A stretch of DNA of 64,000 nucleotides from Vicia villosa. Lineage: Eukaryota; Streptophyta; Magnoliopsida; Fabales; Fabaceae. Below the pieces are notes generated by a model. The model had not been told where the DNA came from, made no database searches, and saw only the letters and a list, made by a program, of their open reading frames with translations. Every line of letters begins with the position of its first letter. Position 1 is the first letter of the stretch. This document shows positions 26,521-38,990 of this stretch, piece after piece. The DNA is taken from the NCBI RefSeq assembly GCF_029867415.1, contig NC_081185.1:107053055-107117054 (forward strand). Reading direction: 5' to 3'. The translations under genes and the position numbers were made by a program.

Positions 26521-27339
26521 GCAATTTCTGAAATTTCTTTCCCTTCTCCAAAAGCGTGGACTATCATATGCAGTTTATGGAATTTCTTTTCCTTCGCCAT
26601 AAACATGGACTATCATAGGCAATTTCTGGAATTTATTTCCCTTCTCCAAAAACCTGGACTATCACATGCAATTTCTGAAATTTTTTCCCTTCTCCAAATG
26701 TGTGAACTATCATATGCAGTTTCTAGAATTTCTCTTCCTTCTCCAAAAACGTGGACTATCATATGCAATTTCTGAAATTTCTTTACCTTTTTCCAAAAAC
26801 TTGGACTATCATACGCAATTTCTTGAATTTCTTTCCCTTCTCCAAAAACGTGGAATATCATATGCAATTTCTGGAATTTATTTCCATTCTCCAAAAACGT
26901 GGAATATCACATACAATTTTTTAAATTTCTTTCCCTTTTCCAAAAGCGTGGACTATCATATGCAATTTCTGGAATTTCTTTCACTTATCCAAAAACATGG
27001 AATATCATATGTAATTTCTCGAATTTCCTTACCTTCTCCAAAATTGTGGACTATCATATGCAATTTCAAGAATTTCTTTCCCTTCTCCAAAAACATGGAC
27101 TATCATATGCAGTTTCTGGAATTTCTTTTCCTTCTCCAAACGCGTGGACTATCATAGCCAAATTCTGGAATTTCTTTTCCTTCTCCAAAAACGTGGACTA
27201 TCTTAGGCAATTTCTGGAATTTACTTCCCTTCTCCAAAAACCTGGACTATGACATAAAGTTTCTGAAATTTATTTCCCTTCGCAAAAAACGTGGACTATC
27301 ATATGCAGTTTCTGGAATTTCTTTTCCTTCTCCAAAAAC

Positions 27340-30300
27340 ATGGACTATCATAGGCCGTTTCTTGAATTTCTTTTCCTTCTCCAAAAACGTGGACTATCAT
27401 ATGCAATTTATGAAATTTCTTTCCCTTCTCCAAAAGCATGGACTATCATATGCAATTTCGGAAAATTCTTTACCTTCTCAAAAAAGGTGGACTATCATAT
27501 GCAATTTCTAAAATTTCTTTACCTTCTCCAATAGCGTGGACTATCATATGCAATTTCCTGGAAATTCTTTTCCTTCTCCAAAAACGTGTACTATCATATG
27601 CAATTTCGATAACTTTTTACCTTCTCCAAAAACGTGGACTATCACATACAATTTCTGAAATTTATTTCCCTTTTCCAAAAGCGTGGGTTATCATATGCAA
27701 TTTTTAAAATTTCTATACCTTCTCCAAAAACGTGGACTATCATATGCAGTTTCTAAAATTTCTTTTCCTTCTCCAAAAACATGGACTATCATAAGCCGTT
27801 TCTGGAGTTTATTTCCCTTTTCCAAAAACCTGGACTATGACATGCAATTTATGAAATTTCTTTCGCTTCTCCAAAAGCGTGGACTATCATATGCAGTTTC
27901 TAGAATTTCTTTTCCTTGTCCAAAAACGTGGACTATCATAGGCAATTTCTGAAATTTCATTACCTTTTCAAAACAATTGGACTATCATACGCAATTTCTT
28001 GATTTTCTTTGCCTTCTCCAAAAACATGGAATATCATATGGAATTTCTGGAATTTATTTCCCTTCTCCAAAAACGTGGACTATCACTTACTATTTCTTAA
28101 ATTTCTTTCAAAAGCGTGGATATCATATGGATTTTCTGGAATTTCTTTCCCTTCTCCAAAAACCTGGCATTTCATATGCAATTTCTCGTATTTCCTTACC
28201 TTCTCAAAAAACGTGGACTATCATATGTAATTTCTGGAATTTCCTAACCTTCTCCAAAATTGTCGACTATCATATGAAATTTCTGGAATTTATTTTCCTT
28301 CTCCAAAAACATGGACTATCACATGCAATTTTTGAAATTTCATTTCCTTCTCCAAAACCGAGGACTACCATTTGCAGCTTCTGGAATTTCTTAACCTTCT
28401 CCATAAACGTGGACTATCATATATAATTTCTGGAATTTGTTTTCCTTCTCCAAAAGCATGGTTTATCATATGTAATTTCTGGAATTTCTTTTCCTTCTCC
28501 CAAAACATGGACTATCATATGCAATTTATGAAATTTCTTTCCCTTCTCCAAAAGCATGGACTATCATATGCAATTTCGGAAATTTCTTTACCTTCTCCAA
28601 ATAGGTGGACTATCATATGCAATTTCTAAAATTTCTTTCCCTTCTCCAATAGCGTGGACTATCATATGCGATTTCTGGAAATTCATTTTCTTCTCCAAAA
28701 AAGTGTACTATCATATGCAATTTCGAAAACTTTTTACCTTCTCCAAAAACGTGGACTATCACATACAATTTACGAAATTTATTTCCCTTTTCCAAAAGCG
28801 TGGGTTATCATATGTAATTTCTGAAATTTCTATACCTTCTCCAAAAACGTGGACTATCATATGCAATTTATGGATTTTCTTTCCCTTCTCCAAAAACGTG
28901 GACTATCATATGCATATTTTGAAAATTCCTTACCTTCTCCAAAAATGTGAACTATCATATGCAATTTCTGGAATTTATTTCTCTTCTCCAAAAACATGGA
29001 CAATCACATGCAATTTCTGGAATTTCTTTACCTTCTCCAAAACGTAGACTATCGTAGGCAATTTCTAGAATTTAATTCCCTTCCCAAAAACATGGACTAT
29101 CACATGCAATTTCTTAAATTTCTTTCCCTTCTCCAAAAGCGTGGACTATCATATGCAGTTTCTGGAATTCCTTTTCCTTCTACAAAAACGTGGACTATCA
29201 CATGCAATTTCTTAAATTTCTTTATCTTCTCCAAAAACGTCGACTATCATATGCAATTTCTAGAATTTATTTCCCTTCTCCAAAAACGTGGACTATCAGA
29301 TGCAATTTCTAGGATTTCGTTTCCTTCTCCAAAAACATGGACTATCATATGCAATTTCTGGAATTTCTGTTCCTTCTCCAAAAACGTGGACTATCATATG
29401 CAATTTCTAGAATTTCTTTCCCTTCTCCAAAAGCATGGACTATCATATGCAATTTCGGAAAATTCTTTACCTTCTCAAAAAACATGGACTATCATATGCA
29501 ATTTCTGGAATTTCTTTACCTTCTCCAAAAACGCGGACTATCATAGGCAATTTCTGGAATTTATTTCCCTTCTCCAAAAACGTGGACTATCATATGCAGT
29601 TTCTGGAATTTCTTTTCCTTCTCCAAACGTGTGGACTATCATAGGCAGTTTCTGGAATTTCTTTTCCTTCTCCAAAACGAGGACTATCTTAGGCAATTTT
29701 TGGAATTTACTTCCCTTCTCCAAAAACCTGGACTATGACATGAAGTTTCTGAAATTTATTTCCCTTCGCAAAAAACGTGGACTATCATATGCAGTTTCTG
29801 GAATTTCTTTTCCTTCTCCAAAAACGTGGACTATCATACGCAATTTCTTAAATTTCTTTCCCTTCTCCAAAAACGTGGAATATCATATGCAATTTCTGGA
29901 ATTTATTTCCATTCTCCAAAAACGTGGAATATCACATACAATTTTTTAAATTTCTTTCCCTTTTCCAAAAGCGTGGACTATCATATGCAATTTCTGGAAT
30001 TTCTTTCCCTTATCCAAAAACATGGAATATCATATGTAATTTCTCGAATTTCCTTACCTTCTCCAAAATTGTCGACTATCATATGCAATTTCTTGAATTT
30101 CTTTCCCTTCTCCAAAAACGTGGACTATTATATGCAATTTCTGGAATTTCGTTTCCTTCTCCAAAAACATGGACTATCATATGCAATTTCTGGAATTTCT
30201 GTTCCTTCTCCAAAAACGTGGACTATCATATGCAATTTCAAGAATTTCTTTCCCTTCTCCAAAAGCATGGACTATCATATGCAATTTCGGAAAATTCTTT

Positions 30301-33300
30301 ACCTTCTCAAAAATCATGGACTATCATATGCAATTTCTGGAATTTCTTTACCTTCTCCAAAAACTCGGACTATCATAGGCAATTTCTGGAATTTATTTCC
30401 CTTCTCCAAAAACGTGGACTATCATATGCAGTTTCTGGAATTTCTTTTCCTTCTCCAAACGCGTGGACTATCATAGGCAAATTCTGGAATTTCTTTTCCT
30501 TCTCCAAAAACGTGGACTATCTTAGGCAATTTCTTGAATTTACTTCCCTTCTCCAAAAACCTGGACTATGACATAAAGTTTCTGAAATTTATTACCCTTC
30601 GCAAAAAACGTGGAATATCATATGCAGTTTCTGGAATTTCTTTTCCTTCTCCAAAAACATGGACTATCATAGGCCGTTTCTTGAATTTCTTTTCCTTCTC
30701 CAAAAACGTGGACTATCATATGCAATTTATGAAATTTCTTTCCCTTCTCCAAAAGCATGGACTATCATATGCAATTTCGGAAAATTCTTTACCTTCTCCA
30801 AAAAGGTTGACTATCATATGCAATTTCTAAAATTTCTTTACCTTCTCCAATAGCGTGGACTATCATATGCAATTTCCTGGAAATTCTTTTCCTTCTCCAA
30901 AAACGTGTACTATCATATGCAATTTCGATAACTTTTTACCTTCTCCAAAAACGTGGACTATCACATACAATTTCTGAAATTTATTTCCCTTTTCCAAAAG
31001 CGTGGGTTATCATATGCAATTTTTAAAATTTCTATACCTTCTCCAAAAACGTGGACTATCATATGCAGTTTCTAAAATTTCTTTTCCTTCTCCAAAAACA
31101 TGGACTATCATAAGCCGTTTCTGGAATTTATTTCCCTTTTCCAAAAACCTGGACTATGACATGCAATTTATGAAAACGTGGACTATCATATGCATATTTT
31201 GAAATTTCCTTACCTTCTCCACAAATATGGACAATCACATGCAATATCTGGAATTTCTTTACCTTCTCCAAAAACGTAGACTATCATAGGCAATTTCTGG
31301 AATTTATTTCCCTTCTCCAAAAACATGGACTATCACATGCAATTTCTGAAATTTCTTTCCCTTCTCCAAAAGCGTGGACTATCATATGCAGTTTCTGAAA
31401 TTCCTTTTCCTTCTCCAAAAACGTGGACTATCATATGCAATTTCTGAAATTTCTTTATCTTCTCCAAAAACGTGGACTATCATATGCAATTTCTTGAATT
31501 TATTTCCCTTCTCCAAAAACGTGGACTATCATATGGAATTTCTGGAATTTCTTTTCCTTCTCCAAAAACATGGACTATCATATGCAATTTATGACATTTC
31601 TTTCCCTTCTCCAAAAGCATGGACTATCATATGCAATTTCGGAAATTTCTTTACCTTCTCCAAAAAGGTGGACTATCATATGCAATTTCTAAAATTTCTT
31701 TCCCTTCTCCAATAGCGTGGACTATCATATGCAATTTTTGGAAATTCTTTTCCTTCTCCAAAAACGTGTACTATCATATGCAATTTCGAAAACTTTTTAC
31801 CTTCTCCAAAAACGTGGACTATCACATACAATTTATGAAATTTATTTCCCTTTTCCAAAAGCGTGGGTTATCATATACAATTTCTGAAATTTCTATACCT
31901 TCTCCAAAAACGTGGACTATCATATGCAATTTATGGATTTTCTTTCCCTTCTCCAAAAACGTGGTCTATCATATGCATATTTTGAAAATTCCTTACCTTC
32001 TCCAAAAATGTGGACTATAATATGCAATTTCTGGAATTTATTTCTCTTCTCCACAAACATAGACAATCACATGCAATTTCTGGAATTTCTTTACCTTCTC
32101 CAAAACATAGACTATCGTAGGCAATTTCTAGAATTTAATTCCCTTCTCCAAAAACATGGACTATCACATGCAATTTCTTAAATTTCTTTCCCTTCTCCAA
32201 AAGTGTGGACTATCATATGCAGTTTCTGGAATTCCTTTTCCTTCTCCAAAAACGTGGACTATCATATTCAATTTCTGAAATTTCTTTATCTTCTACAAAA
32301 ACGTCGACTATCATATGCAATTTCTTGAATTTCTTTCCCTTCTCCAAAAACGTGGACTATCATATGTAACTTCTGGAATTTCGTTTCCTTCTCCAAAAAC
32401 ATGGACTATCATATGTAATTTCTAGAATTTCTGTTCCTTCTCCAAAAACGTGGACTATCATATGCAATTTCAAGAATTTCTTTCCCTTCTCTAAAAGCAT
32501 GGACTATCATATGCAATTTCTGGAATTTCTTTACCTTCTCCAAAAACGCGGACTATCATAGGCAATTTCTGGAATTTATTTCCCTTCTCCAAAAACGTGG
32601 ACTATCATATGCAGTTTCTGGAATTTCTTTTCCTTCTCCAAACGCGTGGACTATCATAGGCAAATTTTGGAATTTCTTTTCCTTCTCCAAAAACGTGGAC
32701 TATCTTAGGCAATTTCTGGAATTTACTTCCCTTCTCCAAAAACCTGGACTATGACATAAAGTTTCTGAAATTTATTTCCCTTCGCGAAAAACGTGGACTA
32801 TCATATGCAGTTTCTGGAATTTCTTTTCCTTCTCCAAAAACATGGACTATCATAGGCCGTTTCTTGAATTTCTTTTCCTTCTCCAAAAACGTGGACTATC
32901 ATATGCAATTTATGAAATTTCTTTCCCTTCTCCAAAAGCATGGACTATCATATGCAATTTCGGAAATTTCTTTACCTTCTCCAAAAAGGTGGACTATCAT
33001 ATGCAATTTCTAAAATTTCTTTACCTTCTCCAATAGCGTGGACTATCATATGCAATTTCCTGGAAATTCTTTTCCTTCTCCAAAAACGTGTACTATCATA
33101 TGCAATTTCGATAACTTTTTACCTTCTCCAAAAACGTGGACTATCACATACAATTTCTAAAATTTATTTCCCTTTTCCAAAAGCGTGGGTTATCATATGC
33201 AATTTCTGAAATTTCTATACCTTCTCCAAAAACGTGGACTATCATATGCAGTTTCTGAAATTTCTTTTCCTTCTCCAAAAACATGGACTATCATAAGCCG

Positions 33301-34354
33301 TTTCAGGAATTTATTTCCCTTTTCCAAAAACCTGGACTATGACATGCAATTTACGAAATTTCTTTCGCTTCTCCAAAAGCGTGGACTATCATATGCAGTT
33401 TCTAGAATTTCTTTTCCTTGTCCAAAAACGTGGCCTATCATAGGCAATTTCTGAAATTTCTTTACCTTTTCAAAACAATTGGACTATCATACGCAATTTC
33501 TTGATTTTCTTTGCCTTCTCCAAAAACATGGAATATCATATGGAATTTCTGGAATTTATTTCCCTTCTCTAAAAACGTGGACTATCATATGCATATTTTG
33601 AAAAATTCCTTTCAAAAGCGTGGATATCATATGGATTTTCTGGAATTTCTTTCCCTTCTCCAAAAACCTGGACTTTCATATGCAATTTCTCGTATTTCCT
33701 TACCTTCTCAAAAAACGTGGACTATCATATGCAATTTCTGGAATTTCCTAACCTTCTCCAAAATTGTCGACTATCATATGAAATTTCTGGAATTTATTTT
33801 CCTTCTCCAAAAACATGGACTATCACATGCAATTTTTGAAATTTCATTTCCTTCTCCAAAACCGAGGACTATCATATGCAGCTTCTGGAATTTCTTAACC
33901 TTCTCCATAAACGTGGGCTATCATATATAATTTCTGGAATTTGTTTTCCTTCTCCAAAAGCATGGTTTATCATATGTAATTTATGGAATTTCTTTTCCTT
34001 CTCCAAAAACATGGACTATCATATGCAATTTATGAAATTTCTTTCCCTTCTCCAAAAGCATGGACTATCATATGCAATTTCGGAAATTTCTTTACCTTCT
34101 CCAAATAGGTGGACTATCATATGCAATTTCTAAAATTTCTTTCCCTTCTCCAATAGCGTGGACTATCATATGCAATTTCTGGAAATTCTTTTCCTTCTCC
34201 AAAAACGTGTACTATCATATGCAATTTCGAAAACTTTTTACCTTCTCTAAAAACGTGGACTATCACATACAATTTATGAAATTTATTTCCCTTTTCCAAA
34301 AGTGTGGGTTATCATATGCTATTTCTGAAATTTCTATACCTTCTCCAAAAACGT
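27340..34354. repeat. 5.5-kb spaced copies at the right end of the satellite
   Basis: 27340 to about 28.85 kb recurs at 32842 to 34.35 kb (offset 5,502-5,504 bp), and part of it (30659 to about 31.17 kb) is a third copy. A segment near 29.1-29.74 kb also matches 20.35-20.99 kb at an offset of 8,747 bp, so this end of the array is a mosaic of earlier blocks. One abnormal junction lies near 31165-31180, where a monomer loses its pyrimidine run and joins directly to aaaacgtgg. Confidence 0.75.
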
Positions 34355-34358
34355 GGAC

Positions 34359-34458
34359 NNNNNNNNNNNNNNNNNNNNNNNNNNNNNNNNNNNNNNNNNN
34401 NNNNNNNNNNNNNNNNNNNNNNNNNNNNNNNNNNNNNNNNNNNNNNNNNNNNNNNNNN
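34359..34458. other. Assembly gap, 100 N
   Basis: Exactly 100 N, the usual placeholder for a gap of unknown size. It separates the satellite from nine bases of flank (34459-34467) and the Ogre 3' LTR. The physical linkage and distance between satellite and Ogre are therefore not shown by the sequence. Confidence 0.98.
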
Positions 34459-34462
34459 TAAT

Positions 34463-34467
34463 GGCTG
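34463..34467. other. Target-site duplication, left copy
   Basis: ggctg immediately before the LTR TG at 34468; the same five bases follow the other LTR at 54834-54838. Five bp is the normal duplication length for Ty3/gypsy integrases. Only taat (34459-34462) remains of the target site to the left before the N gap. Confidence 0.93.
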
Positions 34468-37400
34468 TGTGGACCGTCCTTTCGGGCCATACCCCTCCGT
34501 GGTGTGGGATACGTGAACTGACTCCTTTTTTGTCGATCGGACGCTTTCGCGTCTCTTTTGAAAAAGTTTACAGAGTCGCCACCGACCTTTTATTTTATCC
34601 AATGAAGGAAAGGTTTATAAAAGAAACAGAAAAAAGACCTTTGAGAGATTCTGGGTAAGGGGGTAGGTTATACAAAGGGAAGGTGTTAGCACCCTTTGTA
34701 TCCATGGTTATCCATGGGCTCTTTAGTTTGCTTAGCTCATTTGCTTTACTTTTCAATTGATTCGGAATGCTTTACCTGTGTTTTTGAAATACCTTTGCAA
34801 ATAGAATTTGTAATGATCCTTGTGCGGATATATACAAATGCTTGTTTATCTTTCGAAAGATGTTTTGAAAAGATCGTTAATTTTGTAATGATCCGTGTTT
34901 GGATGTATACAAAATATTGTCTTTTGGAAAATTTGTTTTGAAAAACAACAGTGTATGAGAATTTTGTTTGTTTTGATTTTGAGCAAGCAAACTAGGAGGT
35001 CTACCCTGAGTTAGGAGGTCTTTATCCTTGTTCCCTTTAAAAATCTATCCATTCGTCGGATATAAACAAAAGGTTCGATTTTGTACTCGAAACAGTAGAG
35101 ATGTGACTTTGATTTTGAAAAGAGTGAAAAGGGGTTACCCTAGGAGGTGCAAATGTGATTGTGATTGAATTCAGATATTTATCTTTGAAGTTAGTGATCT
35201 GATGGTTCAGTTTTATCTTTTACATACACGCAGTTTATATGGGTGCTGGAAATTAAAATGCGGAAATGTAAAGTGCAGAAAGTAAATCTACGCTATTACA
35301 TCGATTGTGCGGGAAATGTAAACTAGCCTATTTACATGAATTTGACATCCTATACATTTATCTAGGAATTTTAAATTGCAAGAAATAAAAGGCATATTTT
35401 TTGGATTTTTATGATTTATTTTAAATATAATTAATGCATGATTAATTAATTTTAAAATAAAGAAAAGATGAAAAAAAGATCAAACTTAGAAAATAAGTTT
35501 AGAATATGTACAAAATGTTTGTTAATTGATTTTAGAACAAAACTAATTTTTTTTGGAATTTTTGAAATTGTTTTTGGATTTTTTAAGTTAATTAAAACAT
35601 AATTATATAAATAATTACACAAATAATTAAGACTTAATGATAAAATTATCCTAAATATGTACAAAATTAGTTTATGATATATAAACAATATTTAACACAA
35701 AGAACAATTTTTTTTATGATTTTTTGACTAATTAAAATAATTAATAAGCAAATATATAAATATATACTAATTAATCATGTAAAATATTGAAATTATGAAG
35801 AAAAATAAAATATTTTTATTTCAGAAAATAATATATATTTTTAGAAGTCTAAAATATTTTTTGTGAATTTTTTTTGATTTTAAAACTATTTTTAAATAAT
35901 TTTGCAATAAAAATAAAATAAAAATAGAAAATATGAAAGGATACTAATCCTGTGTGGTGAGGAGCTGAGGTTCCATGGTGTGCTGCATGTTGTGATGCGT
36001 TGGATTGAACTGGAAATTGAATCATGTGGTTCAGATTTCATGGCGCATGATATGATGGTAGGGAGCACACACTGAATTCAAGGAGAATTCAAATTCTCTG
36101 ACTAGGGCCCACGCTGGTTGACCAGCGAATGAGAAACATGGAAAGAGCCACGCATGCAGTCAAAGGGTCAAAGCTGGAGCTGACGAACCACGCTTGGACG
36201 CGTGGTCGTCTTCAACCTCCAGAAGTGTAGTTTTTTGATTCAAATAGCGGGGGTTTTTAACCTCCCCTATTTGGACGATAAAAAATGCAGTTTTTGGCAA
36301 CTTATGAACCTGCAAAAAACAAGCGTTAGCAATGAATGAAAGTGACCCAGATCCCCTTAAAATCACCTCCTGAACACGATGGTGGTATTAGTTTTGCAAT
36401 TTGAGGCCTGTAGCCGTGGGTTCGAAGAGATTCAAGTATGAACACTCATATGCATGTGTTAATGGTATAAGGTTATTCTCACGTGGGAACTCTCATGTTA
36501 AAGCCCAGATCACTCATATAGGACCTTATAGACATGTTAATATGGTTAGTTTACATGGAAATTAGTTGCAAGTAAGAAAATGAAAGTTAAGTGCATATGT
36601 ACATGAAGAACATTATATGCTTTATACGACTCTCATGGGCCTGTGTTAAGAGTTCAATCTTACTCTATGATGTTTGAGAAGATGATTGGAAAGCTTTATT
36701 TGTATTGATAGTGATTAGAAAGTAGAATTTGAAAATTACAAAGTGTATGTATTTTTTGGAGAATTTTATGATAAAGATGGCTATGCTCTTGTTCTAATTC
36801 GTGTGTCCTCTTGTTGCTGAAGTATGCTACTCCTTTTATAGCCCAAAGGCTGCTTGGAAGTGAAGCAAGAAGCCTTGTTGCCTTTGTTGAAACTTTGGTT
36901 TTTAAATATTAAAAACCTTGAATTTTTGACCAAGTCTTGACTCCATTCAATGCTATTGCCTTGTGCACCAATCCTCTGCAGAAAATTGAAGGTTCTTTGA
37001 TGAGTCATGCTTGATTTGTAAGCTACCATTTATCCATGCATTTTCCTTTTAATTTTAATCTTAAAGTAAGATAAAATCATGCAAAAAATGGATAAAAAAG
37101 GTATGGGCTTAGTCTTGGTCGTGGGAGGCCCATAGTAACATGGAAGTGATGTTTGAATGCTGAAAACTTGGCTTCATTTGGAAAAAAAACATTTTTGAGC
37201 AATGTTGATTTCATGCATTTTCCCAAAATTTAGCCAACTTCAACAAGGTGTAAATCCTTCAATTTTTGTCATATGAAGGAGATCTTGCACTTTTTAGAAA
37301 CCTCAAAGAGTCCTCTAACCAATGTCTTTGGTCTCATGTCAAAATGATTTTTGAAGCTCCTTGTGTGTCCTTTTGAAAAAAGTGTCTTTTTGTTGACTTT

Positions 37401-38714
37401 GAAAATGACCTGTAATGTCTTTGATCATATTTTTCAAATGGTGAATCCAATGACCATGGGATCAATGGCATTTGAAAGATAATTGAATTTCCTTCAAAAC
37501 AAGCTTTGGTTTGAATTTTTTGGATGAAGGATGAGAGAGTTATGATCAGTCAAAGTTGAGTTGACTTTTCAGGTAAAAACCCTAATTTTGAATCTTAGGG
37601 TTTTGTTGATTTTTGATCTTTCCTTGATGAATTGTGATCATCCAATGATCAAATGTTGAATCCTTTGACAAAATATGGACTTTGACAAAAAATTTCATTT
37701 TTGACTGTCAGTTGACTTTTTTGGTCAAACGGGTCGTCTGTTGACTGTTTGAGCTGCTGACGGTGCGTCTGAGTGAATTGAAGTTTGAAAATTTGTATGA
37801 TGGTACTTTGAGATATATGGATGTGTATGAAATCCATTTGAGCTCTCAAAAACTTGTTGCTCCTGTAAAAACAAGAAAAACCCTGATTAGGGACTGTTTG
37901 TGTAGGAGACAGTTAAGCGTACCTGATTTTTGTGCAGTGCTGAGTTTCTGCTAATCATGTGATATTCAGAAGACTTCTAACACAAAAATCTTGGAAATTT
38001 GAATTGTGAATGATTGATTTGATTGATTGTACAAATCACTGTGAATTGTACCGTCTGCAGTTTGTCTGTCAACCGACTGTTCGTGTACTGAAGCAGCAGT
38101 TAAAGTGAAAAAATCAACTGTCAAAGTTAATTTTCTTTTTTTGTTGTTATTTTTGTTTTTGTTATATGTGAAGCATGAAAAATTTATTTACATGACTTGT
38201 TAGAAAACAGAAACATAATAACAGATATTTACAGTATGCGGGCAAAATTACCGATAATAACCTGAAAATTGTTTACTGCACAGAAATAGAAATATTTGAC
38301 TGGCAGAAAACACACAAGTTAAGATTTGATTTTTGAAAAAGAGATTTGAAAAGATTTTGAAAATAATGGAATATAGTACAAAAGTTAGTGGGAAAACAAA
38401 AACAATTGTTACCAGTACAGTGTGAGTTTCCTGCTTTTGCGCCTGCAAAAAGATTTAACCCTGCATGAACTGTGTTAGTACTATTTATCTGTAAAATAAA
38501 TAAATAGTATTTGTGAAGTAAAGAACAGTATTTGGCGTTTGCGTAAGAATAAATTCCACTGTAAGCCAAGTTACTGTATAAGAAAAATTCTAAAAACTAA
38601 GTGTTTCATATGTTAGGATATTTGTTGAAATAAAAATCCATGATCATATGAGACCCTTAATTTTCAGATTGGAGTTTTCTTGAAAAATATGTGGGCAAAT
38701 TTTGGGGTATAACA
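34468..38714 (-). repeat. Ogre 3' LTR
   Basis: 4,247 bp, TG at 34468 and CA at 38713-38714. Nearly identical to 50590-54833. The differences I found are one-base length changes (a homopolymer near 35490, gcg/gcgg near 36200, cct/ct near 36405, aaag/aag near 36773, ggg/gg near 37890) and one substitution (agttgcaag versus agttgtaag near 36566). The sense-strand 3' part of U5 (34468-34660) includes the conserved block cggtggcgactct, which is also present in the inverted LTR at 57549-57561. An AT-rich stretch covers 35390-35940. Confidence 0.95.
36831..36840 (-). promoter_or_regulatory. TATA box in Ogre 3' LTR
   Basis: Same TATAAAAGGA as in the 5' LTR. If active it would drive transcription out of the element, leftwards across the N gap towards the satellite. 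Confidence 0.6.
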
Positions 38715-38735
38715 GTTGCCCCTATTCAATCTTCT
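38715..38735 (-). other. Polypurine-tract region of Ogre
   Basis: On the minus strand the bases before the 3' LTR read GAAGATTGAATAGGGGCAAC then TGTTATACC. The AGGGG stretch close to the LTR is the likely plus-strand primer. It is shorter and less pure than a typical tract, so the exact primer is uncertain. Confidence 0.55.
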
Positions 38736-38990
38736 TAAACCTGAAGAGATTGTATGAAATCTGAAGGTAGAAGATGATTGAATATTTAGATACCCTGAAA
38801 ATTTGCACTTACCTTGATCAGAAGAGATATTGGAAGTTGCATTTGAATGTTGTCTGTGAAATGTTGTTGGCAGATTGAAACATTACCTGAGATGTACTTT
38901 CGGATGCCACCTGGACAATGTGTTGATGGTTTGTTCGTCAGAATGAATCTGTTGATTATATCTTGATGAAGGATTTGAAAGTTGATCATT

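Larger units (their letters stand above)
4047..34358. repeat. 49-bp satellite array, main block
   Basis: About 30.3 kb of the same 49-bp monomer, roughly 619 copies, running into the N gap. Monomer phase is kept through almost the whole block; exceptions are shortened monomers near 5027, 9427, 12750, 16914, 28110, 31165 and 33605. Monomer variants are arranged in long recurring blocks (listed separately), which means the array grew by segmental duplication as well as by single-unit exchange. Because 49 is not a multiple of 3, each reading frame passes through all three phases every 147 bp; this yields long but meaningless open frames (up to 340 codons at 13547-14569). Fabeae satellites of this size are known (FabTR-2 is 49 bp in my memory); identity is not verified. 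Confidence 0.97.

Noticed and set aside
1534..34358. CRISPR-like array
   Set aside because: Repeats are contiguous 49-bp monomers that vary along their whole length; there are no unique spacers between conserved repeats, and the context is a plant satellite.
34517..34658. Small frame at the LTR end, also at 50640-50780
   Set aside because: Lies in the LTR of a minus-strand element on the opposite strand, present only because the LTR is duplicated; no protein features.
36781..37029. 82-codon minus-strand frame in the LTR, repeated at 52901-53149
   Set aside because: It begins upstream of and crosses the predicted TATA box, so it could not be translated from that promoter, and it has no recognisable domain.
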